A stretch of DNA of 64,000 nt, from assembly GCA_044508625.1 (NCBI GenBank), contig JBIQHJ010000003.1, forward strand, positions 62,001 to 126,000. Direction: 5' to 3'. The stretch comes from Castellaniella sp044508625. GTDB lineage: Bacteria; Pseudomonadota; Gammaproteobacteria; Burkholderiales; Burkholderiaceae_B. Made by a program: the position numbers and the translations under genes. How positions within the stretch are numbered: position 1 is the stretch's first letter; every line of letters starts with the position of its first letter. Below are positions 1-9,173 of this stretch, piece after piece. Under the pieces are notes generated by a model, which saw only the letters and a list, made by a program, of their open reading frames with translations, did not search any database and was not told the DNA's origin.

Positions 1-26
1 TCTTTCAGTGGCGCGGCAGGGGGGCA

Positions 27-821
27 TCAGTCCGTCCCCAGGTCGCTCATGATCCGGCCGGCCTCGGCCTTCAGCAGTTCGACGAGGTCCTTGCGCCGCG
101 TCACGTCCATGCGGCCGTAGTTTGCCGCGATGCTCAGGGCGGCTATCGCCTGCTTGCCGAGATGGATGGCCACGCCGACGCCGTACATGCCTTTCAGGAT
201 ATGCCCGGGGTTGAAGGCGTAGCCGCGTTCGCGCGTGTCGGCGATCGCCCGGCGCAGGGTGTCCTCGGTCACGTTCGGATAGGCTTTCAGGCGTCCGGCG
301 TTGCGCCGCAGGATGTTCTCGACTTCCGGATCGGGCGCGGCCGCCAGCAGGGCGAGGCTGCCGGATCCGACGCCCAGTGGCCGGCGAGTGCCGACGTTCT
401 GGGTCAGGACCCGCAGGGGAAAGGCGCCCTCCCGCCGGTCGATGCACACCGCGTCCGTGCCGCTGCGGATGGTGAGCATGACCGTATCGCCGGTCGCCGC
501 CGCGAGGCGTTCCAGCGAGGGCTGGGTCAGGGCGCGGATGTCCAGCCGGTTGGCGGCGCGCGCGCCCATCGACAGGAATTCCAGGCCCAGGTAATAGACG
601 CGGCTGCCTACCGCCTGCTCGACGAAACCCTCGTTCAGCAGGGATTTGAGCAGGCGGTGCAAGGTGCCTTTGCTCAGCCCGGTCTGCGCCTGCAGGTCGG
701 AGAAGCGCATGCCCGAGGCGGAGGCGTTGAGCGAGAGGATGTGTAGGATCTCGAGCGCGCGCTTGACGCTCTGGACCGTGTCCGGGCCGTGCTTGGCGCT
801 GTCCTGGGCGGATGGTGTCAT
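27..821 (-). CDS. IclR family transcriptional regulator
   Basis: 264 aa, usual IclR length. The N-terminal winged helix-turn-helix (about residues 18-75) contains SDLQAQTGLSKGTLHRLLKS. The rest is the IclR effector domain, with the conserved GSGSLALLAA and GYAFNPGHILKGM stretches. Such proteins bind small aromatic or organic acids and control an adjacent catabolic operon, often as repressors. It lies at the promoter-distal end of the leftward operon ending at 969 and is read in the same direction after a 147-base gap, so it is probably its regulator. The start ATG has only a weak ribosome site. Family assignment is firm; the target and ligand are inferred. Confidence 0.93.
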   Translation of the reverse strand: MTPSAQDSAKHGPDTVQSVKRALEILHILSLNASASGMRFSDLQAQTGLSKGTLHRLLKSLLNEGFVEQAVGSRVYYLGLEFLSMGARAANRLDIRALTQPSLERLAAATGDTVMLTIRSGTDAVCIDRREGAFPLRVLTQNVGTRRPLGVGSGSLALLAAAPDPEVENILRRNAGRLKAYPNVTEDTLRRAIADTRERGYAFNPGHILKGMYGVGVAIHLGKQAIAALSIAANYGRMDVTRRKDLVELLKAEAGRIMSDLGTD

Positions 822-916
822 GCTGGTGTCGCGAAAGAGGCCTGGGTTCCGCGCGGCACGGCTGGGCGGCGCATCCGATCAGCATGTATAACCCATGGCG
901 GCTGCGCTCGGCAATG

Positions 917-950
917 CGCCAGGGGGTATCCGTGCGCCGGATGCCTGGCG
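917..950 (-). terminator. Stem-loop after the region-A catabolic operon
   Basis: Inverted repeat CGCCAGG...CCTGGCG with an inner ATCCG/CGGAT pairing, about 20 bases past the MaoC stop and before the IclR gene. There is no U-run on either strand, so it may be a weak or Rho-assisted terminator or a processing hairpin. Confidence 0.4.
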
Positions 951-968
951 GGTCTGGTCCGGCGGATA

Positions 969-1430
969 TCATTGGCCCGCCAGCAGGCGGGTGGCGGTGT
1001 AGGTCATGACGTCTTCGCCATGCTGGTTCCGCACGTCGATGCGCGAATCCACGACCGCCCGGTTCCCCGTGGAGGTCGGCCGTATCGAGGTGATCTCGAT
1101 GGTCGCCTCTATGGTGTCGCCGACCTGCACGGGCTTGAGCATCTTCTTGTGGACCTCCAGGAGGGCGAGGCCGGTGCCCTGCACCATGCCCTGCAGGATG
1201 AAGCCCTCGATGAGGGCGTAGGTCAGGGCGCCGGGCACCGGGCGGCCGCGCATGGCCCCATGCTCGAAGGTCGAGTCGATGAAGATCGCCTCCAGCATCC
1301 CCGTGGCGCTGATGAAATTGACCAGGTCGGTCTCGGTGACCGTGCGCCTGAAGGTCCGGTAGACCTGGCCCACGGCGATGTCCTGCCAGTAGCATCCCTG
1401 GGCGATCCGTATGGCCTCGTTCGTCGGCAT
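969..1430 (-). CDS. MaoC-like (R)-specific hydratase/dehydratase
   Basis: 153 aa hotdog-fold protein of the MaoC type. FISATGMLEAIFID corresponds to the catalytic loop, but the usual Asp-x4-His pair (often GDxNPxH) is not intact: the equivalent stretch reads SATGMLEAIF. The C-terminal strand region (RNQHGEDVMTYTATRLL) is typical. The start at 1430 is chosen because AGGAG lies six bases upstream; an ATG 21 bases earlier has no such site. It is the last structural gene of the operon with the acyl-CoA synthetase and dehydrogenase, so a hydration step on a CoA-thioester is the obvious role. With the catalytic dyad altered, a thioesterase-like or non-catalytic role is possible. Confidence 0.75.
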   Translation of the reverse strand: MPTNEAIRIAQGCYWQDIAVGQVYRTFRRTVTETDLVNFISATGMLEAIFIDSTFEHGAMRGRPVPGALTYALIEGFILQGMVQGTGLALLEVHKKMLKPVQVGDTIEATIEITSIRPTSTGNRAVVDSRIDVRNQHGEDVMTYTATRLLAGQ

Positions 1431-1460
1431 TGTGCGCTCCTCGTGGGGCATTGGCGGCTC

Positions 1461-2561
1461 CTAGAAGGTGACGATCCCGCGGATCAGTTCCCCGCGGCCC
1501 ACCTTTTCCAGCCCCTGGTTGATGGCGGACAGCGGCATGCGTTCGGTGATCAGGCGGTCGAGCTCCAGGCTTCCCTCGAGGTAATCCTCGGCGTACCGAT
1601 GGAAATCATCGTGTGCGCAGCCCCCGCCGAGGCTCGAGCGGATGATGCGCTTTTCGCCCATCATGGATCCGAATCGCAGCGAAACGTGGCGCCCCGGATC
1701 GACCTTGCCCAGGATGATCAGGCTTCCTCCCATGCGCGTCGCGTCCAGCGCCGACTGGAATGCGGGTTCCGAGCCGGCGGCCTCGAACACATAGTCCGCG
1801 TATCGGCCGTCGGTGAGCGCCGCCAGGATTCCGAGGGGATCTTCCGTGGAGGCGTTGGCGCAGTGGGTGGCGCCCATTTCGCGTGCGAGCGCCAGGCGCT
1901 CGTCGGAGGTGTCCACGGCGCAGATGATTCCGGCCCCGACGCGCCGGGCGCCCTGGATGACGTTCAAGCCGACGGGCCCGCAGCCGATGACGGCGACGCT
2001 GGCGCCGTACTCGACTTTCGCGACCCGGGTGACGGCGCCGACGCCGGTGATGACGGCGCAGGCCAGGATGCAGGCGCGATCCGAGGGTATCGCAGCGGGG
2101 ACGGGGACCGCGCCTTGCGCGGGCACGACGATGTATTCGCCGAAGGCTGCGACGCTCATGAACTGCTGCACGGGGACGCCATTGCGCTCGAGGCGGTGCC
2201 GGCCGTCTGGCAGCCGGCCCGCCCTGTGGCTGGCGAGCACGGGCTGGCAGAGCATCGGCTGCGCCCGCCGGCAGTAATAGCAATGCCCGCAGGCCGGATA
2301 CACGGTGCATACGACCTTCTGGCCGGGCTTCACCGTGTCGACCTCGGGCCCGACGTCCTCGACGATGCCGGCGCATTCATGCCCCAGGATGATGGGCACG
2401 GGGGCGGGAAAGCCGCCCTGCTGGACCTCCCAGTCGGTATGGCAGAGACCCGCGGCCTCGACGCGCACCAGCACGTCGGCCGGCCCCAGCCGGCACAGGC
2501 TGACCTCGTCGATCTCCAGGGGCTGCCCCGGCGCAATGTGGATCGCGGCGGCGAACTTCAT
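1461..2561 (-). CDS. Zinc-dependent alcohol dehydrogenase (MDR family)
   Basis: 366 aa. The GroES-like domain has catalytic zinc ligands C40, H41 and H61-E62 (GHEC) and the full structural zinc set C91/C94/C97/C105. The Rossmann segment VAVIGCGPVGLNV binds NAD(P). It resembles class III/benzyl-alcohol-type dehydrogenases that oxidise an alcohol to an aldehyde. Its ATG overlaps the PhyH stop (ATGA at 2558-2561), so the two are translationally coupled: hydroxylation by PhyH followed by alcohol oxidation is a reasonable reading. The open frame continues further upstream, but those residues do not resemble the family. Substrate unknown. Confidence 0.92.
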   Translation of the reverse strand: MKFAAAIHIAPGQPLEIDEVSLCRLGPADVLVRVEAAGLCHTDWEVQQGGFPAPVPIILGHECAGIVEDVGPEVDTVKPGQKVVCTVYPACGHCYYCRRAQPMLCQPVLASHRAGRLPDGRHRLERNGVPVQQFMSVAAFGEYIVVPAQGAVPVPAAIPSDRACILACAVITGVGAVTRVAKVEYGASVAVIGCGPVGLNVIQGARRVGAGIICAVDTSDERLALAREMGATHCANASTEDPLGILAALTDGRYADYVFEAAGSEPAFQSALDATRMGGSLIILGKVDPGRHVSLRFGSMMGEKRIIRSSLGGGCAHDDFHRYAEDYLEGSLELDRLITERMPLSAINQGLEKVGRGELIRGIVTF

Positions 2562-3352
2562 GCGATCCCTCGGTCGTCGCCGGACGTCACGGGCTCGAAC
2601 AGGCGCGAGCAGACGTATTCCGGGCGCGGGTTCTGAACGTCGTCGGGCCGGTTGTCCTGGCGGTTGTAGACGAAGTACATCTGCCAGCGTGCGCGAGGCG
2701 ACATGTTGTGGCCCGAGCCGTGCACGATGTTGGGATGGAAGATGACGGCCGTGCCGGGCTCGCCGGTGATGGCCACGGGATCGCCGTGTTCTTCCATGAG
2801 CTCGATCATGCGCTGCTTGGGAACGGTCCAGAGCTTGTACGACGTGGTCCTGTCGTCCATTTCCGGATCCAGCCGGCCCAGCTTGTGCGATCCCGGAATG
2901 AAGTACAGGCAGCCGCTCAGTTCGCTGGCCTCGTTCAGCATGACGAGGGCCGTGGTCATGCCGTCGGCCGAGGGCACGCCGTCGACTTTCCAATAGCCAT
3001 AGTCCTGGTGCCACTGCCAGATCGCGCCGTCGATGGCGTCCTTGAGGTTCAGCTTCGAGTGATAGATGTATAGGTCGGTGCTGCGCAGGACATCCTGGAT
3101 GGGCTTCATCAGCCGGGGGACGCGGGCCATGGCATGGAATGGCCGGGAATGCGTCGGGCTCGCGGCATCGTGCGAGCGGAAGATCGTGCGCACGGTTCCG
3201 CTCTTTTCGCGCACGATGTGGTCGGTCTCGATGCCGGCCATGCGGCTGATGTCCGCGCGGGCGGCCTCGATCTCTTTTGCCGAGAATAGCCCGTGCAGGA
3301 TGACGAACCCGTTTTCGTCGTATTCCTTGATCTGTGCCTTGGTGAGATGCAT
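2558..3352 (-). CDS. Phytanoyl-CoA dioxygenase (PhyH) family oxygenase
   Basis: 264 aa Fe(II)/2-oxoglutarate oxygenase of the PhyH fold. The iron ligands are visible: H115-x-D117 in WQWHQDYGYW and the distal H211 in NIVHGSGHN, with R222 nearby as the likely 2-oxoglutarate ligand. Family members hydroxylate acyl chains or small acids at an unactivated carbon. The start has GGAGG six bases upstream. It lies between the TRAP permease genes and the alcohol dehydrogenase in one operon, which suggests hydroxylation of the imported compound followed by oxidation of the new hydroxyl. The substrate is not deducible. Confidence 0.88.
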   Translation of the reverse strand: MHLTKAQIKEYDENGFVILHGLFSAKEIEAARADISRMAGIETDHIVREKSGTVRTIFRSHDAASPTHSRPFHAMARVPRLMKPIQDVLRSTDLYIYHSKLNLKDAIDGAIWQWHQDYGYWKVDGVPSADGMTTALVMLNEASELSGCLYFIPGSHKLGRLDPEMDDRTTSYKLWTVPKQRMIELMEEHGDPVAITGEPGTAVIFHPNIVHGSGHNMSPRARWQMYFVYNRQDNRPDDVQNPRPEYVCSRLFEPVTSGDDRGIA

Positions 3353-3400
3353 GTCGATCCTCCGTTGATGGTGGTGGGTGGCTGCGGATGCCGTGCCGGC

Positions 3401-4717
3401 CTATTGCTGCCCGACGCCGGGCAGCCAGAGCGCAAGCTGGGGGAACAGCAGGACCAGCAGCAGCGCCAGCAACTGCAGGCCCACGAATGGCCAGACCGAC
3501 CGGAACAGCTCGGAAAGCGAGGTGTCCGGGGGCGTCACGGCCTTCAGGTAGAACACGGCCGGCCCGAAGGGCGGCGTCAGGTATGAGACCTGCATGTTGA
3601 TCGAGAACAGGATGCCGAACCAGATCAGGTCGATTCCGGCCGCGGACAGGATGGGCAGGAATATCGGCATGGTCAGGATCAGGATTCCGATCACGTCGAT
3701 CAGCATGCCGAGCAGCAGCAGGATCAGCATCATCATCAGCAGCAACTGCATGGGTCCGAAGCCCAGGCCATTGATGAGCTCCGACAGGTACGACACGCCG
3801 CCCGCCCTCGAGTACACGCTGATCATTGCGTTCGCGCCGAAGAACGTCCACATCAGCATGCCGATGGTGACGGAGGTCTGCTTGAGCGCATTGCCGATGC
3901 TGGCGAGCGTGAGCTGCCTGTTGGCGGCCGCCGCCACGATGGCCCCGAACACGCCGATGCTGGCGGCCTCGGTGGGGGTCGCGATCCCGCCGTACAGCGA
4001 GCCCAGGACGGCGACGATGATGGTGAGCGGCAGGACGAGGTCTTTCGCGAGCGCGAGCTTTTCCCGGGAGGAAATCGCCAGTTCCTCCGGAGGCGCCGCG
4101 GGAGCCAGCCCGGGATCCAGCTTGGCGCGCACCAGCACGTAGGCGATGTAGAGGGCCACCAGGACGCCGCTGGGCACCAGTGCGGCGAGAAACAGGTCCC
4201 GCACCGGCACGTTGGCCATGAGCGCATAGAGGATGAGGACCACGCTGGGCGGGATCATCTGCCCCAGTGAGCCGCCGGCGCAGACCACGCCGAAGCTCAG
4301 CCTGCGGTCGTAGCCGCGCTTGAGCATCTGGGGCAATGCCACCAGGCCCAGCGCCACGATCTCGGCGCCGATGACCCCCACCATCGCGGCCAGTATCGCG
4401 CCGGCCACGATGGTGCCCACGGCGAGGCCGCCGCGCATGTGCCCGGACCAGATGTGGATGACGCGGAACATCCTGTGCGCGACCCCTCCGTATTCCAGCA
4501 TGTACCCCATGAACAGGAACAGCGGCACGGCGATCAGGACGTAGCTGTTCATCAGGTCGTACATGCGGAAGGGCACGAAGAAGAACGTGCTGCCGCCGAA
4601 CAGGATGTAGCCGATGAGGAGGCCGGTCGATGCGGTGGCGAACGCGATCGGCACGCCGAGCGTCAGCAGCAGGACCAGCAGGGCCGGAATGGCGATCGAA
4701 ACGAGTTCCAGGCTCAT
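3401..4717 (-). CDS. TRAP transporter large permease (DctM family)
   Basis: 438 aa integral membrane protein with about twelve hydrophobic segments and DctM hallmarks such as ASTGLLIGY near the N-terminus, GQMIPPSVVLILYALM and GGIATPTEAASIG. It forms the sodium-driven channel for solutes delivered by the periplasmic DctP protein. The start at 4717 forms an ATGA overlap with the DctQ stop. The larger open frame upstream is discarded because it is the DctQ coding region in another frame. Confidence 0.93.
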   Translation of the reverse strand: MSLELVSIAIPALLVLLLTLGVPIAFATASTGLLIGYILFGGSTFFFVPFRMYDLMNSYVLIAVPLFLFMGYMLEYGGVAHRMFRVIHIWSGHMRGGLAVGTIVAGAILAAMVGVIGAEIVALGLVALPQMLKRGYDRRLSFGVVCAGGSLGQMIPPSVVLILYALMANVPVRDLFLAALVPSGVLVALYIAYVLVRAKLDPGLAPAAPPEELAISSREKLALAKDLVLPLTIIVAVLGSLYGGIATPTEAASIGVFGAIVAAAANRQLTLASIGNALKQTSVTIGMLMWTFFGANAMISVYSRAGGVSYLSELINGLGFGPMQLLLMMMLILLLLGMLIDVIGILILTMPIFLPILSAAGIDLIWFGILFSINMQVSYLTPPFGPAVFYLKAVTPPDTSLSELFRSVWPFVGLQLLALLLVLLFPQLALWLPGVGQQ

Positions 4718-5283
4718 TTTTCGTGGCCTCGGCGCAGGTTGATGAGGGCTCTTTTCAGTTTGACGAGAGACTGGAGCAGGATGAGGAGCGCGCCGATGGG
4801 GATGGCCAGCTTCATGAAGGTCGGCGCCGGAGAATCGAAGGCGCTGCCGGTGGTCTGCCAGGCGGACAGGGCGCGCAGGGCCTGGACACCGCTGCCGTAG
4901 ACGATGCTGGCAGTGACGATCGAGATGATCAGCTCGCCCACCACGTCGAAGATCCGTTGCAATCCTTTGGGTAGCGCCAGGTAGATGGCGTCGATGCGGA
5001 TGTGGCGGCCGAGGCGATGGGCGTTGCCGCCGGCCAGGCAGTACTGGATGCCGCACAGCGCGATCGTGACTTCGAACGCCCAGGTCGTGGGTGCGTTGAA
5101 GAAAAACCGCAGGACGATCTCCATGAAGCAGATCGCGAACACCAGGAAGTAGAGGAAGCCGGAGGTTTCGCCCACCGCCTTGTTGAGAGTGCTCACGGCG
5201 CGTTCGAGCGGCCCCCGGGGCGCATCGGCGCCCTCATCCATGGAGGCGCCCTGCGGCTGCGTTGGGATTTGGGATGGTTCCAT
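4714..5283 (-). CDS. TRAP transporter small permease (DctQ family)
   Basis: 189 aa with four hydrophobic segments, the DctQ pattern, after a hydrophilic N-terminus of about 35 residues. The conserved region after the second helix reads GGNAHRLGRHIRIDAIY. It stabilises the large permease. AAGGAA precedes the ATG. It lies between DctP and DctM in the usual P-Q-M order. Confidence 0.92.
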   Translation of the reverse strand: MEPSQIPTQPQGASMDEGADAPRGPLERAVSTLNKAVGETSGFLYFLVFAICFMEIVLRFFFNAPTTWAFEVTIALCGIQYCLAGGNAHRLGRHIRIDAIYLALPKGLQRIFDVVGELIISIVTASIVYGSGVQALRALSAWQTTGSAFDSPAPTFMKLAIPIGALLILLQSLVKLKRALINLRRGHEK

Positions 5284-5311
5284 GTTCCTTGCCTAACGGT
5301 TCAGCAGGTGC

Positions 5312-5342
5312 GCGCGGACCCGCGTCTGCGGCGGATCCGCGC
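5312..5342 (-). other. Hairpin between binding-protein and permease genes
   Basis: GCGCGGA (5312-5318) pairs with TCCGCGC (5336-5342), and an inner CCGC-GTCT-GCGG hairpin fits in the loop. It sits in the 68-base gap after the DctP gene. Such stems commonly protect the 3' end of binding-protein mRNA and lower expression of the membrane components. Confidence 0.4.
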
Positions 5343-5351
5343 CGTCGAGGG

Positions 5352-6365
5352 CTACTCCATGTAGCCGTGCGATTTCAGGAAGTCGATCTGCAGGTCTATC
5401 GCCTTTTTCGCGTACGGGCTCTTTTGGGCGTAGGCGGCCCAGACCGTGCTCGCGATCCGGCGGAATTCCTGGCGTTCCGCCGGCGGCCAGTCGTATTGCG
5501 CGACCGATTTGCTCGACAGCGCCTGCAGGGTCTTCGCGTCGCGCATGGCGTTGCTCTGGATCATGTCGCGGGCCAGGTCCTTCGTGGCGAGCGTGAGGAT
5601 CTCCTGCAGGTCCGGCGGCAGCTTTTTCCAGCGGTCGAGAGAGATGGAGAAGTCGATCAGGGGCATGGAGTGGATGCCGGGATGGATGAACCCCTTGGCC
5701 ACGCCGTGCAGGCCCGCGTCCTCGTTCATGGCCAGGGTGCCCCAGTCCGTGGCGCCGATGACGCCTTTTTCGAAGGCGCCGTAGACCTCGCTGCCCGGCA
5801 GGTTGACCACGCTGGCGCCGATCTTCTCGAACAGGATCGAGGCCATGCCTTGCGGCGCGCGGATCTTGACGCCCTTGAAGTCGTCGACCTTCATGATTTC
5901 CTTGGCGACCGGCATGGATTCGACCCCCGACCACACCGTGCCGACCGTATACATTCCGAGGGGCGCGTACATTTCACGCAGGAGCGCCAGGCCCCCGCCG
6001 TATTCCATCATCATCTGGGCCTGGTACGGATTGTCGTAGCCTCCGGGCAGGTCGGCGATGGCGGCCAGCCCCGGTTCGGTTCCCGAAAAATAGCCGGGAA
6101 AGGCGATATGGCCGTCGAGGACGCCCGCGGACACCGCATCCACGGTTTCCGTGTATCCGACGACGCTGCCGGTCGTATGCAGATCGATCGTGAGGCGGCC
6201 GTTGGATGCGGCCTTGACGCGCGAGGCAAAGCGCTCGATCGCCGTCTGGTTGACGTCCCCAGTCTGGTAGATGGTCTGTATGGTGAGTTTTTGCGTGTCC
6301 GCGGCGATGGCCGGGGACGCGCACAGCCCGAATGCGATCAGCAGGGTGGCCAGTGGTTTGTGCAT
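5352..6365 (-). CDS. TRAP transporter solute-binding protein (DctP family)
   Basis: 337 aa with a clear Sec signal peptide (MHKPLATLLIAFGLCASPAIA, cleavage after AIA). The mature protein has the DctP fold, with the conserved VKIRAPQGMASILFEKIGAS region (about residues 160-180) containing the carboxylate-binding Arg. It delivers an organic acid to the DctQM pair that follows. The start is supported by AGGAGA upstream. The ligand is unknown; operon enzymes suggest a carboxylic acid that is activated to a CoA-thioester. Confidence 0.93.
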   Translation of the reverse strand: MHKPLATLLIAFGLCASPAIAADTQKLTIQTIYQTGDVNQTAIERFASRVKAASNGRLTIDLHTTGSVVGYTETVDAVSAGVLDGHIAFPGYFSGTEPGLAAIADLPGGYDNPYQAQMMMEYGGGLALLREMYAPLGMYTVGTVWSGVESMPVAKEIMKVDDFKGVKIRAPQGMASILFEKIGASVVNLPGSEVYGAFEKGVIGATDWGTLAMNEDAGLHGVAKGFIHPGIHSMPLIDFSISLDRWKKLPPDLQEILTLATKDLARDMIQSNAMRDAKTLQALSSKSVAQYDWPPAERQEFRRIASTVWAAYAQKSPYAKKAIDLQIDFLKSHGYME

Positions 6366-6439
6366 TTCGATGTCTCCTGTGTGATGAAGGTTTCGATCCA
6401 GTGCTTCGAGTGATCCGGCGGCTCTTGCGGCCGCCGGAC

Positions 6440-7960
6440 TCAGGGCGTGCGCGCGGAGGCCCGCGCGTCCGTGTCTATGGTGGGGGCCCGCAGCGTCGCC
6501 AGGTCGTGGCGCCGGATCTTCTGCGTTTCGGTCTTCGGGATGGCCTCCACGAAGGACAGGAACCGCGGGACCATGTACGCCGGCAGGCGGCTGCCGAGGA
6601 ACGCGCGCAATTCGTCGGGATCGATGTCGCGCGCGGCGACGATGTAGGCCTTGATCTCCTCGCCCATGATGTCGTCCGGGACGCCGGCGACCGCGCAGTC
6701 CCTTATCGCCTCGTGCTTGAGCAACTGCTGTTCGATCTCGGCGGGCGCGATCATCTCGCCCCCCCGGCGGATGAGATCCTTGACCCGTCCGTCGAAGTAC
6801 AGGTAGCCGTCCTCGTCCACGCAGCCGCGATCGCCGGTGTGCAGCCAGCCGTCCCTGAGCACGGCGGCCGTGGCGTCCGGATTGCGCCAATATTCGGTGA
6901 AGAAGACTCCTTCCCTGTCGGATCGGGCGGTGATCTCGCCTTTCTCTCCGGCCGGCAGGACTTCCCCCGCCTCCGAGCGGATCGAGAGGGCCACGCCCGC
7001 GCGCGCCGGGCCGACCGATCCCACGCGTGTGGCCTCCGCCGTGTTCATGGTGACCCAGCCCCCCGTCTCGGTCATTCCGTAGAGCTCGTTGACGCGGATG
7101 CCGAACCGCCTCTCGATGTCCCGCCAGACTCGCTCCGGGGCGCCGCCGCCGACGCACCATCGCAGCGAGTGGGCGCGCTGTTCGCCGGGGTGCTGCTTGG
7201 CCAGTATCGACAGCACCGTGCCCACGAAGGTGAAGCCGGTGGCCCTGTGCCGGCGCGCATCCTCGAAGAACTGGCTCGCGGAAAAGCGCGGCAGCAGGAC
7301 CAGCGTGGCGCCGGCTCGCAGGACGGAGGTCACCGCATACATCTGCGGATTGGCGTGGAACAGGGGCAGGAAGACCATGATCCGGTCGTCCGCCGTGAGG
7401 CCGAGCGCCTGCGTCATGTCGATGCCCGCGCTGTCGTAGGCCGCATGGGGCAGCACGACGCCCTTGGGCAATCCCGTGGTGCCCGAGGTGTAGAGTATGC
7501 AGGCGGCCGCCATTGGATCGACGTCCTCGGCTTGCCGGCGCGGCACGGGGCGGGACGGCGGCCTCGTCATGGCGTCGTCGATCATGAGTATGCGCGGCGG
7601 GACATCCATGTCATCGATGTCCCTGCGCTTGCCCTCGTAGAGGGCGGCCTCGGCCAGGAGGAGGCCGGCGCCGCATTGGCCCAGGGTGTACTTCAGGCCG
7701 TCGCCGACCAGGCCCGTGTTCAGGGGCACGGCCACGGCGCCCAGCTCGTTGATGGCGAACCAGGCGACCAGGAATTCGGGACGGTTGCCGCAGAGCATGG
7801 CGACGTGATTGCCCGGCCGGACCCCTTGGCCGCACAGGCGGGCGGCGAATTCCGAGACCAGGGAGGCCATGGTTCCGTAGGTGATGTCCTGGTCCCCATG
7901 CGCCACGAAAATCCTGTCTGGCTGCGTGCGCGCGTGCGAGTAGAGGCAGTCGGTGATCAC
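6440..7960 (-). CDS. AMP-binding acyl-CoA synthetase/ligase
   Basis: 506 aa, ANL superfamily. The P-loop YTSGTTGLPKGVVLP, the YGMTETGG motif, the hinge region YFDGRVKDLIRRGGEMI and the C-terminal catalytic Lys in KTETQKIRR are all present. The last motif normally reads PxTxxGKxxR, so the Gly is replaced by Gln. The start is GTG with AAGGA seven bases upstream. It lies 19 bases after the acyl-CoA dehydrogenase, ahead of the transporter. It probably activates the imported acid to its CoA ester, which the dehydrogenase then oxidises; chain length and structure of the acid cannot be told. Confidence 0.93.
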   Translation of the reverse strand: MITDCLYSHARTQPDRIFVAHGDQDITYGTMASLVSEFAARLCGQGVRPGNHVAMLCGNRPEFLVAWFAINELGAVAVPLNTGLVGDGLKYTLGQCGAGLLLAEAALYEGKRRDIDDMDVPPRILMIDDAMTRPPSRPVPRRQAEDVDPMAAACILYTSGTTGLPKGVVLPHAAYDSAGIDMTQALGLTADDRIMVFLPLFHANPQMYAVTSVLRAGATLVLLPRFSASQFFEDARRHRATGFTFVGTVLSILAKQHPGEQRAHSLRWCVGGGAPERVWRDIERRFGIRVNELYGMTETGGWVTMNTAEATRVGSVGPARAGVALSIRSEAGEVLPAGEKGEITARSDREGVFFTEYWRNPDATAAVLRDGWLHTGDRGCVDEDGYLYFDGRVKDLIRRGGEMIAPAEIEQQLLKHEAIRDCAVAGVPDDIMGEEIKAYIVAARDIDPDELRAFLGSRLPAYMVPRFLSFVEAIPKTETQKIRRHDLATLRAPTIDTDARASARTP

Positions 7961-7979
7961 GTGCTTCCTTTTTGCTGGT

Positions 7980-9173
7980 TTATCGGGTGGCGCTTTGGTG
8001 CGAGCCCAGGCTGAATCCAGCCAGATGCCGCCCGATCGTGTTTTTCAGAATTTCGGACGATCCGCCTGCAATCTCGTAGGCCTTGGCGTCGCGCAGATAG
8101 CGCCCGAAGGGGGCGTTTTCCGTGACGCCGTACGCGCCGCAAATCTGTACCGCCCGCTCTGCCGTCCGTGTCGCGACCCGGCTCGCGAGCAGCTTGGCCT
8201 CGCTGGCGTAGCGGGCGATGTTTTCGTGCCGGTCCAGTGCTCCGCAGGCCTCGTGGACGAGCAGCCGCGCCGCATCGATTTCCGCCAGCATGTCGGCGAG
8301 ATACCACTGGATGCCCTGGAACTCTATGACGTGCCTGTCGAAGGCCTTGCGCTTCGCGGCGAAGGCGAGCGCGCCATCGAAGGCGGCCCGGGCAATGCCG
8401 ATGCTGATCGCGCCGGCCAGCGTCCGCGAGAAGTCCAGCGTCGTGACCGCGTTGCGCACCCCCTTGCCTTCAGTCCCGATGAGGTGATCGTCGGGAACTT
8501 CCACGCCGTCCAGGATGAGGTCCACGTGCGGTCCGTTGCGCAGGCCGAACGTGCTGGCGTTCGGGCCCTTTTCGGTCCGTACGCCCGGCATGTCGTTGCG
8601 GACGAAGAACGTGGAGACGCCTGTTTCGGTCTCGGCGAGGATGATGCAGGCCTCGGCCGCCGAACCCGAGGTGATGAAGGATTTGCGTCCGCTCAGCCGC
8701 CAGCCGCCGGCCGACTTGACGGCTTTGGTGTCGAGCGAGCGGATGTCGCTGCCGTGGTTCGCCTCGGTCAGCGCGTAGGAGGTGATCAGGCCTTCGCTGA
8801 ATTGGGGCAGTACGCGGTCCTGCAGGGATTCGCGGCCGAACAGCCGGATCAGGGTCTGGGCCTGGAAGATCGTGATGAGGCTGATCCCCACGGCTGCGCT
8901 GGCATACGAGGACTCCTCGAAGACCGCGGCGCATTCCGACAGGCTTGCGCCGCGCCCGCCCCATTTGTCCGGCAGCGTCAGGGAGGCATAGCCCTTCTCG
9001 GCCAGGCGCTTGACCGATGCGACGGGATAGAGGTCCGCGCGGTCGATCTCGTCGGCGAATGGCAGAACGTCTTGCGCGACGGCATCGCGCAGGCCGTCGA
9101 GGAAAGCGCCGTCGACGAGGTCTCTCCAGAGCGTCCGGCTCCATCCGTGCTGCACGGCCTGGGGGTTGTGCAT
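7980..9173 (-). CDS. Acyl-CoA dehydrogenase
   Basis: 397 aa with the standard N-terminal helical, middle beta and C-terminal helical domains. FAD/substrate motifs are visible: YALTEANHGSD, WRLSGRKSFITSG, and the C-terminal IAGGSSEILKNTIGR that contacts FAD. It introduces an alpha,beta double bond into an acyl-CoA, passing electrons to ETF. It is the first gene of the leftward operon. The start has CCAGGAG nine bases upstream. Confidence 0.93.
   Translation of the reverse strand: MHNPQAVQHGWSRTLWRDLVDGAFLDGLRDAVAQDVLPFADEIDRADLYPVASVKRLAEKGYASLTLPDKWGGRGASLSECAAVFEESSYASAAVGISLITIFQAQTLIRLFGRESLQDRVLPQFSEGLITSYALTEANHGSDIRSLDTKAVKSAGGWRLSGRKSFITSGSAAEACIILAETETGVSTFFVRNDMPGVRTEKGPNASTFGLRNGPHVDLILDGVEVPDDHLIGTEGKGVRNAVTTLDFSRTLAGAISIGIARAAFDGALAFAAKRKAFDRHVIEFQGIQWYLADMLAEIDAARLLVHEACGALDRHENIARYASEAKLLASRVATRTAERAVQICGAYGVTENAPFGRYLRDAKAYEIAGGSSEILKNTIGRHLAGFSLGSHQSATR

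Noticed and set aside
789..2636. About 615-codon plus-strand frame over the MaoC and alcohol dehydrogenase genes
   Set aside because: Antisense to two well-supported genes, with no recognisable domain.
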